The notes beneath the pieces are model-generated. The model was given only the letters and a program-made list of their open reading frames with translations. It did no database searches and was not told where the DNA came from. This document shows positions 53,115 to 61,375 of a stretch of 64,000 nt of DNA, in pieces. A program made the position numbers and the translations under genes. The DNA comes from Streptomyces sp. Tu6071 (GTDB lineage Bacteria; Actinomycetota; Actinomycetes; Streptomycetales; Streptomycetaceae): assembly GCF_000213055.1 (NCBI RefSeq), contig NZ_CM001165.1:3680945-3744944 (forward strand), read 5' to 3'. Numbering within the stretch: position 1 is the stretch's first letter; each line of letters opens with the position of its first letter.

Positions 53115-54095
53115 TCAGCCCGTCGTCAGCAGGACCTTGCCGATGTGGGTGCTCTCGTCGAGGACACGGTGTCCGGTCGCCGCTTCGCTCATGGGGATGC
53201 GGCGGTCCACGACCGGCTTGACCGCGCCCGAGGAAAGGAGGGGCCATACATGTTCGCGTACCGCAGCCACCACCGCGGCCTTCTCCGCCGCCGGGCGGGC
53301 GCGCAGCGACGTCGCGGTGACGGCGGCGCGCTTGTTCATCAGCGCGGAGAGGTTCAGTTCGCCCTTGACCCCGCCCTGCATACCGATGATCGCGAGGCGG
53401 CCACTCGTGGCCAGGGCCTGGATGTTGCGGTCCAGGTACTTCGCGCCCATGTTGTCCAGGATCACGTCGGCGCCGTGTCCTTCCGTCGCCTTCCCCAACT
53501 CGGCGACGAAGTCCTGCTCGCGATAGTTGATCAGGATGTCGGCTCCGAGTTCACGGCAGCTCTCCAGCTTCGCGGCCGTGCCCGCGGTGACCGCCACGCG
53601 TGCGTCGACCGCCCTCGCGAGCTGGATCGCCATCGTCCCGATCCCGCTCGAACCGCCGTGCACGAGAAGGGTTTCCCCCGGCCTCAGCCCGGCGACCATG
53701 AACACGTTCGACCAGACCGTGCACACCACCTCCGGCAAGGCCGCCGCCTCGACCAGGTCGACGCCGGAGGGCACCGGAAGGAGCTGGCCGGCCGGTACGG
53801 CGACCTTCTCGGCGTAGCCACCGCCGCCGAGGAGCGCGCACACCTCGTCGCCCACCGCCCAGCCCGAGACACCCGCGCCGAGCGCGGCGATCCGGCCGGA
53901 GACCTCCAGCCCCGGGTACGGGGACGCGCCGGGCGGCGGGTCGTAGAAGCCCTGCCGCTGGAGGAGGTCGGCGCGGTTCACCGCGCTCGCCACCACCTCG
54001 ACCAGCACCTCGCCGGGCGCCGGGCGGGGATCGTCGACCTCGGACCAGAGGAGCACGTCCGGTCCACCGGGTTCGGAAATCGTGATCGCATGCAT
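53115..54095 (-). CDS. NAD(P)H-quinone oxidoreductase (zeta-crystallin-like)
   Basis: A 326-residue medium-chain reductase without zinc ligands. VNRADLLQRQGFYDPPPGAS is the quinone-reductase signature, LLVHGGSSGIGTMAIQLARA is the NADPH-binding Rossmann loop, and DVILDNMGAKYLDRNIQALA marks the family (PIG3/QOR). It probably reduces quinones by one or two electrons. ATG 54095 is seven bases after TAGCCT with no SD (leaderless). The region on its right to 54745 is repeat-rich and gene-free. Confidence 0.9.
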   Translation of the reverse strand: MHAITISEPGGPDVLLWSEVDDPRPAPGEVLVEVVASAVNRADLLQRQGFYDPPPGASPYPGLEVSGRIAALGAGVSGWAVGDEVCALLGGGGYAEKVAVPAGQLLPVPSGVDLVEAAALPEVVCTVWSNVFMVAGLRPGETLLVHGGSSGIGTMAIQLARAVDARVAVTAGTAAKLESCRELGADILINYREQDFVAELGKATEGHGADVILDNMGAKYLDRNIQALATSGRLAIIGMQGGVKGELNLSALMNKRAAVTATSLRARPAAEKAAVVAAVREHVWPLLSSGAVKPVVDRRIPMSEAATGHRVLDESTHIGKVLLTTG

Positions 54096-54481
54096 GCTCG
54101 CGAGGCTACTCGCCGGTCCGAATCCGTCCCGAGGACCCGCCGACCCTTCCCCGCGACGGCTCGCTCCGGTACGGCGTACGACTCTCCCCCGCACCCGAAG
54201 AGGGCGCCTCCCGCACGTAGGTCTCTCCTGCCTGGACCGGGCCCGACGGCCGCCCGCTTAGGACCGCGCGGCCCACCAGCCCCACACCGCCCGCCGCGCG
54301 GTCGGCGGCCGGACCCCCTGCCCGGCACGGCCCTGCCCTGCCCTGCCCGGTCAGGCCGCGCTCCCGCCGACCGCCCGGCGGACGACTGCCCGCGCCGCAG
54401 CAGCCCGCGATCGGACGCGGCCACCCACCCCACCTCGTTCCGCCACGGGCCAGCGTCCTGCCCACCCACTCCCCCAACCAA

Positions 54482-54541
54482 CCGGCCGACACCCCTCCGC
54501 CCGGCCGACACCCGCCGCCCGGCCGACACCCGCGGCCCGGC
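54482..54541. repeat. Short tandem repeat of CGCCCGGCCGACACCC type
   Basis: Three or four units of roughly 16-18 bp (CCGGCCGACACCC core). Part of the gene-free stretch 54115-54745 between the quinone reductase and K+ channel genes. Confidence 0.6.
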
Positions 54542-54558
54542 CACCCCGCCACCCCGCC

Positions 54559-54753
54559 GACCCGCTCAGGACGGGCGCCCCGCCACCCCGCCAACCCGCT
54601 CAGGACGGGTGCCCCCGCGACCCCACCGCCCCGCTCAGGACGGCTGCCCCCGCCCTCCGTCCACCCCGCTCAGGATGGCCCCGCTCAGGACGGCCCCCCT
54701 CAGCACGCCCCCCCTCAGCACGCCCCCCCTCAGGACGGCCCCCGCTCAGGACG
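54559..54753. repeat. Repeat array CCCGCTCAGGACGG, ending at the K+ channel stop
   Basis: CTCAGGACGG-like cores occur nine times with TCA at 54566, 54600, 54635, 54670, 54685, 54700, 54715, 54730 and 54746, so spacing is 34-35 bp on the left and 15-16 bp on the right. The last core contains the TGA of the K+ channel gene. Confidence 0.85.
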
Positions 54754-55852
54754 GGTGTCCCCGCAGGGGTCGGGTGTCGCGGAGGGCTCGTGGGTCGGGG
54801 CCCGCGCGGACGATGGTGATGAGGCGGTCCGTGGCCTGGAGAGTGCCGACCGCCGGATCGTCGTAGCCGAGGACCCGGTGGCCGCGAACGACGCTGACCA
54901 CGAGGTCGTCCGTCTCGCGCGGGCCGCGCCCGATCTCGGCCTTTATCACCGGCCGTTCGACGAGGTCGAGGCCCGTGCCCTGCTGGATGAGGTCCTCCAT
55001 CACCGTGCCGGCACTGGGGCTGAGGACCGAGAGCCCGAGAAGGCGTCCCGCCGCGCTCGCGCTCGTGATGACCGCGTCCGCGCCGGACTGCCGCAGCAGC
55101 GGGGCGTTCTCCTCCTCGCGCACGGCCGCGACGATGTGCGCGGCCCGGTTGAGCTGCCGTGCCGTCAGGGCCACGAGGACGGCGGTGTCGTCGCGTTGGG
55201 TGGCGATGATGATCTGCCGCGCCTTGCCCACCTCCGCGCGCGCGAGGACATCGCTGCGTGTGGCGTCGCCGACGACGCCCGCGAAGCCCTCGGCCGTGGC
55301 GAGTTCGATCACCTTCTCGCTCGGATCGACGACGACGACCTGCTGCGGGGTCAGGGAGCCCGCCGCCAGCACGGTCTTGATCGCCGAACGTCCCTTCGTG
55401 CCGAAGCCGACGACGACGGTGTGGTCCCTCAAAGCATGCCTCCAGCGGTGCAGCCGCCATTCCTCACGGGTTCGTTCCGTGAGGACCTCCAAGGTGGTCC
55501 CGACCAGGATGATCAGGAAGAGCACGCGCAGGGGCGTGACGACGAGGATATTGATCAGCCGCGCCGTGTCGCTCACCGGCACGATGTCGCCGTACCCGGT
55601 CGTGGAGAGCGTCACGGTCGCGTAGTAGAAGGCGTCGAGGAGATCGACCTTGTGGTCGGAGTTGTCCCCGTAGCCGTCGCGGCCCGCGTAGACGAGGAGC
55701 GCGGTGCCCACGAGCACCGCGAGCGCCATGGCGATGCGCTTGGCGACCTGACGGAATGGCCGCTCGACGACGCGGCGCGGCAATTTGATGCGCGTGGCGA
55801 CCAGTTGCTCACCCGCCTGACGCGCGATCGCGTCCTGTCCGGGCAGTTTCAC
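54746..55852 (-). CDS. Potassium channel with RCK/TrkA-N domain
   Basis: A 368-residue two-helix K+ channel. Helices: IAMALAVLVGTALLVYAGRD and INILVVTPLRVLFLIILVGT; the pore filter is TLSTTGYGDIVP. The RCK domain starts with VVVGFGTKGRSAIKTVLAAG and continues to about 260; a second lobe (TrkA-C-like) follows with GTGLDLVERPVIKAEIG. Opening is probably ligand-gated by nucleotide or Ca2+. The ATG at 55858 is directly against GGAGG, whereas GTG 55852 has GGAGG six bases upstream, so GTG is preferred. The stop lies within a repeat array. Confidence 0.9.
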   Translation of the reverse strand: MKLPGQDAIARQAGEQLVATRIKLPRRVVERPFRQVAKRIAMALAVLVGTALLVYAGRDGYGDNSDHKVDLLDAFYYATVTLSTTGYGDIVPVSDTARLINILVVTPLRVLFLIILVGTTLEVLTERTREEWRLHRWRHALRDHTVVVGFGTKGRSAIKTVLAAGSLTPQQVVVVDPSEKVIELATAEGFAGVVGDATRSDVLARAEVGKARQIIIATQRDDTAVLVALTARQLNRAAHIVAAVREEENAPLLRQSGADAVITSASAAGRLLGLSVLSPSAGTVMEDLIQQGTGLDLVERPVIKAEIGRGPRETDDLVVSVVRGHRVLGYDDPAVGTLQATDRLITIVRAGPDPRALRDTRPLRGHPS

Positions 55853-55879
55853 GTGCATCCTCCATCAGGCCCTGGTGAT

Positions 55880-55893
55880 GTTTCACGTGAAAC
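55880..55893. other. parS site (perfect)
   Basis: GTTTCACGTGAAAC, 28 bp upstream of the K+ channel start; first of three with spacings 39 and 38 bp. Confidence 0.93.
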
Positions 55894-55918
55894 ATCGCCC
55901 TTCACACCGCCCCACGAT

Positions 55919-55932
55919 GTTTCACGTGAAAC
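55919..55932. other. parS site (perfect)
   Basis: GTTTCACGTGAAAC, middle member of the triple cluster. Confidence 0.93.
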
Positions 55933-55956
55933 ATCGTGCTCGTCCAACCGGGCCAT

Positions 55957-55970
55957 GTTTCACGTGAAAC
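55957..55970. other. parS site (perfect) overlapping the end of moeA
   Basis: GTTTCACGTGAAAC. Read on the minus strand it encodes the last residues (Cys)-Phe-Thr and the TGA stop of moeA (stop at 55960-55962). Confidence 0.93.
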
Positions 55971-57771
55971 ATCCGCCCGCTCGTGGCAGGTCGAGCACCT
56001 CCACGGCGGTTCCGGCCTCGGCCCCGCCCGGAGGGACGACCGCGAGACTGTCGGCATTCGCGATTCCGCGCAACATCGCGGGGCCGTTGTAGCGCAGTGG
56101 ACACAGCCTTCCCTCATGCACACGCACCGGCAGGAGCCGCGTGTCCCGGGGATGCCCCTCAGCCCTCTCGGCGAGCGGCAGGCGGGCGAGGGGGAGTTCG
56201 TCACGGCCCGCGAGGACGGCGAGCAGCGGGGCGGCGAGCGTCAGCAGTCCCGCGACGGCCGCGAGCGGGTTGCCCGGCAGACCCACGAGGTGCTGGCCCG
56301 GCGCGGTCGCGGCGAGCAGCATCGGGTGCCCCGGCCGGACCGCGACGCCGTCGACGAGGAGGCGGGCGCCGAGCCGGGAGAGGACGGGACGTACGTGGTC
56401 GACGGGGCCCGCCGCCGTTCCGCCCGTCGTGAGGACGAGGTCCGCTTCCGAGGCGGCGAGCGCTTCGGCGAGGCAGTCCTCCTCGTCGCGCAGGCGGTGC
56501 ACGCCGAGGACGCGGGTACCGAGCGCGTCGAGCCAGGCGGGGAGCATCGGGCCGAGCGCGTCGCGGATCAGGCCGTCCGTGGGGATGCCCTTGCCGAGGA
56601 GTTCGTCGCCGAGGACGAAGATCTCGGCGGTGGGGCGGGGGTGGGCGCGTACGGCGTCGTAGCCGGCGGCGGCAGCGAGTCCGAGGACCGGGGCGGTCAC
56701 GACGGTGCCCTCGTCGACGAGCGCGTCGCCCGTACGGCACTCCTGCCCGCGCGGGCGGATGTCCTCGCCCTGCGCGAGCGGGCGCAGGGCGTGCAGGCGC
56801 GTGCCCTCGGCCGTCACCTCGCCGTGCTCGCTGCGGAGCACGCCGGTCGTCCCGCCGGGGACCCGTGCGCCGGTCGCCACGCGGACGGCGGCCCCGTCCT
56901 CAAGACGCCCATCGGCACCCGTGAGCTGATGCCCCGCCAGCACCTTCGCGCCGGGGAGCAGCCGCCAGGGTCCCGGCCCGGCGACGGCCCAGCCGTCCAT
57001 GGCAGAGGTGTCGAAGGAGGGGAGGTCGGTGAGGGCGGTGAGCGGTTCCGCGAGGGCGAGCCCGCGCGCCTCCTCCAGGGGCAGGAGCGGTACGGGCCGG
57101 GCCGCCGTGCGTGCCACGGTCTCGCGTGCCGCCCGGAGCGCGATCCCGCGTGCCTCCTCCCAGGTCCGCACGACGGCGACCCGCGCGCGGGAGGAGGGGA
57201 CGGCACGACGGTCCGGGCCGTGCGTGGTGTCCTCGGCGGAGGCGTTGTCCCGGTGCGGCGGTACGAGTCCGGCGTCGCGGCGCCCGTCACCCGCGGGGGT
57301 GTCGTCCGCCCGCGTCTCGGTCGCCGGTACGTCGCCGGTCCACGCCTCCTCGATCGCGGTCCACGCGTCGCCGGTCCTGGCCTCCGCCCCGCCGGTCTCG
57401 TCCTCCGCGTCGTAGACGGCGGCCCAGTCGTACGCCTCGCGGGGCTTCTCCGGAGCGTCCTCCTCGGCGAGTGCGGAAGCGGGGTCGGGGGCGTCCGTGG
57501 GAGCCGGACGCGGGTGGGGAGTCGTGGTGTGGGCGCGGGCGAGGGCGAGGGCCTGGTCGAACGCCGCGTCGTAGGCGGCCTCGACGGCGTCGGGGTCGGA
57601 GTCCACCGGGGAGGTGGCGGGGGTGCGCGGCGTGTCGTCAGCCGCTCCCGGGTCCGGCCGCGAGCCCTGCCGGTCCGGCCACGGGTCCTCCGGGTCCCGC
57701 CGCGAGCCCCGCGGGTCCGGCCGCGAGTCCTGTCGCGGGTCGTGCGGGTTCGTACCGCGTGGCGCGCTCAC
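55960..57771 (-). CDS. moeA: Molybdopterin molybdenumtransferase with long disordered N-terminal extension
   Basis: A 603-residue MoeA, about 190 longer than usual. The extension (residues 1-190) is Asp/Pro/Arg/Ala rich (DPRQDSRPDPRGSRRD) and likely disordered; MoeA proper begins around VRTWEEARGIALRAARETVA. Motifs: DTSAMDGWAV, GAAVRVATGARVPGGTTGVL, VLGDELLGKGIPTDGLIRDA, VLTTGGTAAGPVDHVRPVLS, VRPGHPMLLAA, GLPGNPLAAVAGLLTLAAPL. It inserts molybdate into molybdopterin-AMP. GTG 57771 overlaps the mobA stop by four bases (GTGA), so translation is coupled. The final codons are a parS site. Confidence 0.92.
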   Translation of the reverse strand: MSAPRGTNPHDPRQDSRPDPRGSRRDPEDPWPDRQGSRPDPGAADDTPRTPATSPVDSDPDAVEAAYDAAFDQALALARAHTTTPHPRPAPTDAPDPASALAEEDAPEKPREAYDWAAVYDAEDETGGAEARTGDAWTAIEEAWTGDVPATETRADDTPAGDGRRDAGLVPPHRDNASAEDTTHGPDRRAVPSSRARVAVVRTWEEARGIALRAARETVARTAARPVPLLPLEEARGLALAEPLTALTDLPSFDTSAMDGWAVAGPGPWRLLPGAKVLAGHQLTGADGRLEDGAAVRVATGARVPGGTTGVLRSEHGEVTAEGTRLHALRPLAQGEDIRPRGQECRTGDALVDEGTVVTAPVLGLAAAAGYDAVRAHPRPTAEIFVLGDELLGKGIPTDGLIRDALGPMLPAWLDALGTRVLGVHRLRDEEDCLAEALAASEADLVLTTGGTAAGPVDHVRPVLSRLGARLLVDGVAVRPGHPMLLAATAPGQHLVGLPGNPLAAVAGLLTLAAPLLAVLAGRDELPLARLPLAERAEGHPRDTRLLPVRVHEGRLCPLRYNGPAMLRGIANADSLAVVPPGGAEAGTAVEVLDLPRAGGCFT

Positions 57772-58886
57772 TTCGCCTCAGCCGCCCAGCGCTGCGCGAG
57801 GGCCTCCGCCTTGCGCACCGCATCGGCGACCGCCTCGGGGCCGCCCTCGGCCCGCCCCGCCGCGTAGCCGACCAGGAAGGTCGTGAGCGGCGCCGCCGGG
57901 CGGTCGACACCGTGGGCCGCGTCGCGGGCGAGGTCGAGCAGCAGACGTACGTCCACGTCGAGGGTGATGCCGAGTTCGGCCTTGACCGCGGAAATCCATT
58001 CATCCAGCACGTGACCATGCTCCCTGATCCGGTCCCGGGCGGCGGCGAGGTCCTCCCAGGTGTCGCAGTCGAAGGAGACGCGCTCCTCATCGGGCACCCG
58101 GACGAGGTCCAGCGGGCCGAGCAACCGCCGCAGGGACAGCCCGCCGGTCCTCACCTGCCCGCCGGTCCCCCGCGGCAGTACTCCGGGCGTGCTGTCCGGC
58201 CCGTCCTTCAGGCGTTCCAGGCCCTCGCGCAGCGGCGCGGTGCGGTAGACGGCGGTGAGGTACTGCTCGCGGCCGTCCGCGTCGACGTAGAGGGCGCCGT
58301 CCTTCTCGGGCGCCGCGTCGAGCGCGGCGTGCAGGCGGGTCAGGGCGGCGGAGGTGAGGAAGGGGAGGTCGGCGGAGAGCAGGCACAGGCGCGCGGCGGT
58401 GACGTGGCGCAGCCCCGCGTCGAGCGCGGCGAGCGGCCCGCCGCCCGGCGGGTCCTCGCGCGCCCACACGACGGGCCGCGCGACGGGGCGCGGCACGGCG
58501 ACGACGACGGTCGTACGGGCTCCCTCGCACGCGGTGAGCACCCGGTCGAGGAGCGTCCGGGCGCCGACGCGCAGCCCCGGCTTGTCCGCGCCCCCGAGCC
58601 GCCGCGCCCCGCCCCCGGCGAGCACGACGGCGTCGTACGCCCCGGACGCGCCGCCCGCCCCGCCTCCACGCCCCACGCGCACCTCCGCCGTCGCCCCGCC
58701 CGCGTCCGCGCCGGACCCACCGGGCCGGGCGGTGGGAGCCGGGTCACCGCCGTCCTGCCCCGCCCCGGGACCCGCGCCGCCCCCCGCCCTCGCCACCGCG
58801 CCGCCCTCAGCCGTCGCCACCGCGCCTCCCCCCGCCGTCGCCCCCACCTCACCGCTTCGACTCCAGCGCCCCGCCACCATCCGCAT
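57768..58886 (-). CDS. mobA: MobA-like molybdenum cofactor guanylyltransferase fused to DUF6457
   Basis: A 372-residue protein. Residues about 1-80 are Gly/Ala-rich low complexity. The NTP-transferase domain starts YDAVVLAGGGARRLGGADKP, with DRVLTACEGA, CLLSADLPFLTSAALTRL (catalytic Asp), and VSFDCDTWEDLAAARDR. After about 275 comes a DUF6457 helical domain (LDEWISAVKAELGITLDVDV, TTFLVGYAAGRAEGGPEAVA), seen fused to MobA in actinobacteria. It attaches GMP to molybdopterin. Start ATG 58886 is six bases after CATACT; ATG 58880 is an alternative. Confidence 0.88.
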   Translation of the reverse strand: MRMVAGRWSRSGEVGATAGGGAVATAEGGAVARAGGGAGPGAGQDGGDPAPTARPGGSGADAGGATAEVRVGRGGGAGGASGAYDAVVLAGGGARRLGGADKPGLRVGARTLLDRVLTACEGARTTVVVAVPRPVARPVVWAREDPPGGGPLAALDAGLRHVTAARLCLLSADLPFLTSAALTRLHAALDAAPEKDGALYVDADGREQYLTAVYRTAPLREGLERLKDGPDSTPGVLPRGTGGQVRTGGLSLRRLLGPLDLVRVPDEERVSFDCDTWEDLAAARDRIREHGHVLDEWISAVKAELGITLDVDVRLLLDLARDAAHGVDRPAAPLTTFLVGYAAGRAEGGPEAVADAVRKAEALAQRWAAEAK

Positions 58887-58949
58887 GCCCGCAGTATGCG
58901 CGGGTGGGGCGGACGGGACGGGGCGAAGGGTGGTGCGGGGCGTGGCGGG

Positions 58950-60341
58950 TCAGAGGGTGCGGAGGAGGAGGGCGGGGTGTTCGACGCAGTCGGCGACGTA
59001 CCGGAGGAAGCCGCCCGCGACGCCGCCGTCGCACACGCGGTGGTCGAAGGTGAGGGAGAGCTGCACGACCTGGCGGACGGCGAGTTCGCCCTCGTGGACC
59101 CACGGCTTCGGCGTGATGCGGCCGATGCCGAGCATCGCGGCCTCGGGGTGGTTGATGATCGGCGTCGATCCGTCCACGCCGAAGACGCCGTAGTTGTTGA
59201 GCGTGAAGGTCCCGCCGGTGAGCTGGGCCGGGGTCAGGCGTCCCTCGCGCGCGGTGCGGGTCAGGGCGGCGAGCCCGGCGGAGAGCTGTTCGGCGTTCTG
59301 GTCCTGGACCTCGCGCAGCACGGGCACGACGAGACCGCGTTCGGTCTGCGCCGCGAAGCCGAGGTGCACGGATTTCAGCCGCACGATCTCGTGGGTGACC
59401 GTGTCCACGCGCGAGTTCAGTTCGGGGAAACGGGCCAGCGCGGCGCTCGTGACGCGGGCGAAGAGCGCGAGGACGGAGATCTTCTCGCCGTCTGCCGCGT
59501 TCATCGCCGCACGCGCGGCGAGGAACGCGGTGGCGTCCGCGTCGACCCAGCACGTGGCGTCGGGGATCTCGGTGCGGCTGCGCGAGAGCTTCTCGGCCGC
59601 CGCGCCGCGCATCCCGCTCAGGGGCACGCGTTCCTCGGCGGCGTCCGGCACGGGCTCGGCCGCGGCGGGGGTGCGGGCCGGTTCGGCGACCGCGCGCTCG
59701 ACGTCGGCCCGCACGATGAGGCCCTCGGGCCCGCTGCCGCTGAGGGCGCGCAGGTCGATGCCGTTGTCCCGGGCGAGCTTGCGCACGAGCGGCGAGATGA
59801 CGGGCACCGGGCCCTCGGCCACCTCGGCCGTGACGGTGACGGCGGACGCGGGAGCCGCCGGGGCGGGGGCCTCGGCCTCGCGGACCCGTACCGCCGGGGC
59901 GGTCGTCGTACTCGTACGGACCCTGCGGCGCCGTACCGCGGTCGCCGTCCCCGTGCCGTAGCCGACGAGCACGTTCCCGGAGCCGCCGTCGTCGGCGGAG
60001 GCGGCGGGGTCCCCGGACGCGTCGGAGGCCGCCGGACCGGCGGGCGCGGCGCCCGCGCCCGTACCGGCGCCGCCACCGGCCCCCGTACCGCCCTCCCCCT
60101 CCACGGCGATGCTCACGAGCGGCGCGCCGACCGGCAGGGACTGGCCCTCGTCGCCGTGGCGCGCGGTGACGACGCCGCCGTGCGGGCACGGGACCTCGAC
60201 CATCGCCTTGGCGGTCTCGACCTCCACGACGGGCTGGTCGATCGCGACGGTGTCGCCGACCTCCACGAGCCACGTGACGATCTGTGCTTCCGTCAGCCCC
60301 TCACCGAGATCGGGCAGGGCGAACTCCAGGACCTGCGGCAT
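58950..60341 (-). CDS. bkdC: Branched-chain 2-oxoacid dehydrogenase E2, second copy
   Basis: A 463-residue E2. Lipoyl domain with Lys45 in VEVETAKAMVEVPCPHGG; a long Gly/Ala linker; subunit-binding domain ISPLVRKLARDNGIDLRALS; catalytic domain ending LSLTFDHRVCDGGVAGGFL. Its ATG overlaps the E1beta TGA by one base (TGATG). It is the third gene of the operon 62613-58950 and parallels the copy at 41497, but linkers and N-terminal sequences differ, indicating an old duplication. Confidence 0.94.
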   Translation of the reverse strand: MPQVLEFALPDLGEGLTEAQIVTWLVEVGDTVAIDQPVVEVETAKAMVEVPCPHGGVVTARHGDEGQSLPVGAPLVSIAVEGEGGTGAGGGAGTGAGAAPAGPAASDASGDPAASADDGGSGNVLVGYGTGTATAVRRRRVRTSTTTAPAVRVREAEAPAPAAPASAVTVTAEVAEGPVPVISPLVRKLARDNGIDLRALSGSGPEGLIVRADVERAVAEPARTPAAAEPVPDAAEERVPLSGMRGAAAEKLSRSRTEIPDATCWVDADATAFLAARAAMNAADGEKISVLALFARVTSAALARFPELNSRVDTVTHEIVRLKSVHLGFAAQTERGLVVPVLREVQDQNAEQLSAGLAALTRTAREGRLTPAQLTGGTFTLNNYGVFGVDGSTPIINHPEAAMLGIGRITPKPWVHEGELAVRQVVQLSLTFDHRVCDGGVAGGFLRYVADCVEHPALLLRTL

Positions 60342-61375
60342 CAGCGTTCAGCCTCCCACTGCAAGCGCGCGACGGCGTCGAGAATGCGGTCCACACCAGG
60401 AAGATGGTGCCGCTCCAGCATGGGGGGCGGGAAGGGGATGTCGAAACCCGTGACGCGCAGCACGGGTGCCTCCAGGTGGTGGAAGCAGCGCTCGGTGACG
60501 CGCGCGGCGATCTCGCCGCCGGGCCCCGCGAAGCCCTGCGCCTCGTGGACGACGACGGCGCGGCCCGTGCGGCGCACGGAGGCGGCGACGGTCTCGTCGT
60601 CGAAGGGGACGAGCGAGCGCAGGTCGACGACCTCCAGGTCCCAGCCCTCGGCGACGGCGGCCTCGGCGGCCTCCAGGCAGACGGGCAGCGAGGGGCCGTA
60701 CGTGAGGAGCGTCGCGCTGCGGCCGGGGCGGCGCACGACGGCGCGTCCGAGGGGTTCGACGGGCTCGGGATTCTCGGGCGACCAGTCGGCCTTCGACCAG
60801 TAGAGCCGCTTCGGCTCCATGAGGACGACCGGGTCGTCCGAGGCGATCGCGGCGCGCAGGAGGCCGTAGGCGTCGGCGACGGTCGCGGGCGTGACGACGT
60901 GCAGGCCCGGCGTCGCCATGTAGTAGATCTCGGAGGAGTCGCTGTGGTGCTCGACGCCGCCGATGCCGCCGCCGTAGGGGATGCGGATCGTGAGCGGGAG
61001 CGGGAGGCGCCCGCCGGTGCGGTTGCGCATCTTCGCGACGTGGCTGACGACCTGCTCGAAGGCGGGGTAGGCGAAGGCGTCGAACTGCATCTCGACGACG
61101 GGGCGCAGCCCGTACATCGCCATGCCGACCGCCGCGCCGAGGATGCCGGCCTCGGCGAGCGGGGTGTCGAGGCAGCGCTGGTCGCCGAACTCGGCGGCGA
61201 GGCCGTCGGTGATGCGGAAGACACCGCCGAGGGTGCCGACGTCCTCGCCGAGCACGTGCACGGCGGGGTCCTCGGTCAGCGCGTCGCGCAGGGCGCGGTT
61301 GAGCGCGGCGGCCATCGTGGTGGGCTTGGGCGCGCCCGTCGTGGGCGTGCTGGTGACCGTCGTGGCCGTCGTCAT
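60341..61375 (-). CDS. bkdB: Branched-chain 2-oxoacid dehydrogenase E1 beta, second copy
   Basis: A 344-residue subunit: VHVLGEDVGTLGGVFRITDG, CLDTPLAEAGILGAAVGMAM, RIPYGGGIGGVEHHSDSSEI and DLEVVDLRSLVPFDDETVAA. It starts with an extra Thr-rich stretch (TTATTVTSTPTTGAPKPT) not present in the first copy. ATG 61375 overlaps the E1alpha TGA (ATGA); GGGAGAG lies about six bases upstream. Confidence 0.95.
   Translation of the reverse strand: MTTATTVTSTPTTGAPKPTTMAAALNRALRDALTEDPAVHVLGEDVGTLGGVFRITDGLAAEFGDQRCLDTPLAEAGILGAAVGMAMYGLRPVVEMQFDAFAYPAFEQVVSHVAKMRNRTGGRLPLPLTIRIPYGGGIGGVEHHSDSSEIYYMATPGLHVVTPATVADAYGLLRAAIASDDPVVLMEPKRLYWSKADWSPENPEPVEPLGRAVVRRPGRSATLLTYGPSLPVCLEAAEAAVAEGWDLEVVDLRSLVPFDDETVAASVRRTGRAVVVHEAQGFAGPGGEIAARVTERCFHHLEAPVLRVTGFDIPFPPPMLERHHLPGVDRILDAVARLQWEAER

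Noticed and set aside
52742..53247. Minus-strand frames across the DnaA-box dyad
   Set aside because: Composition does not follow Streptomyces codon bias, starts lack SD, and the dyad better explains the conservation-like structure.
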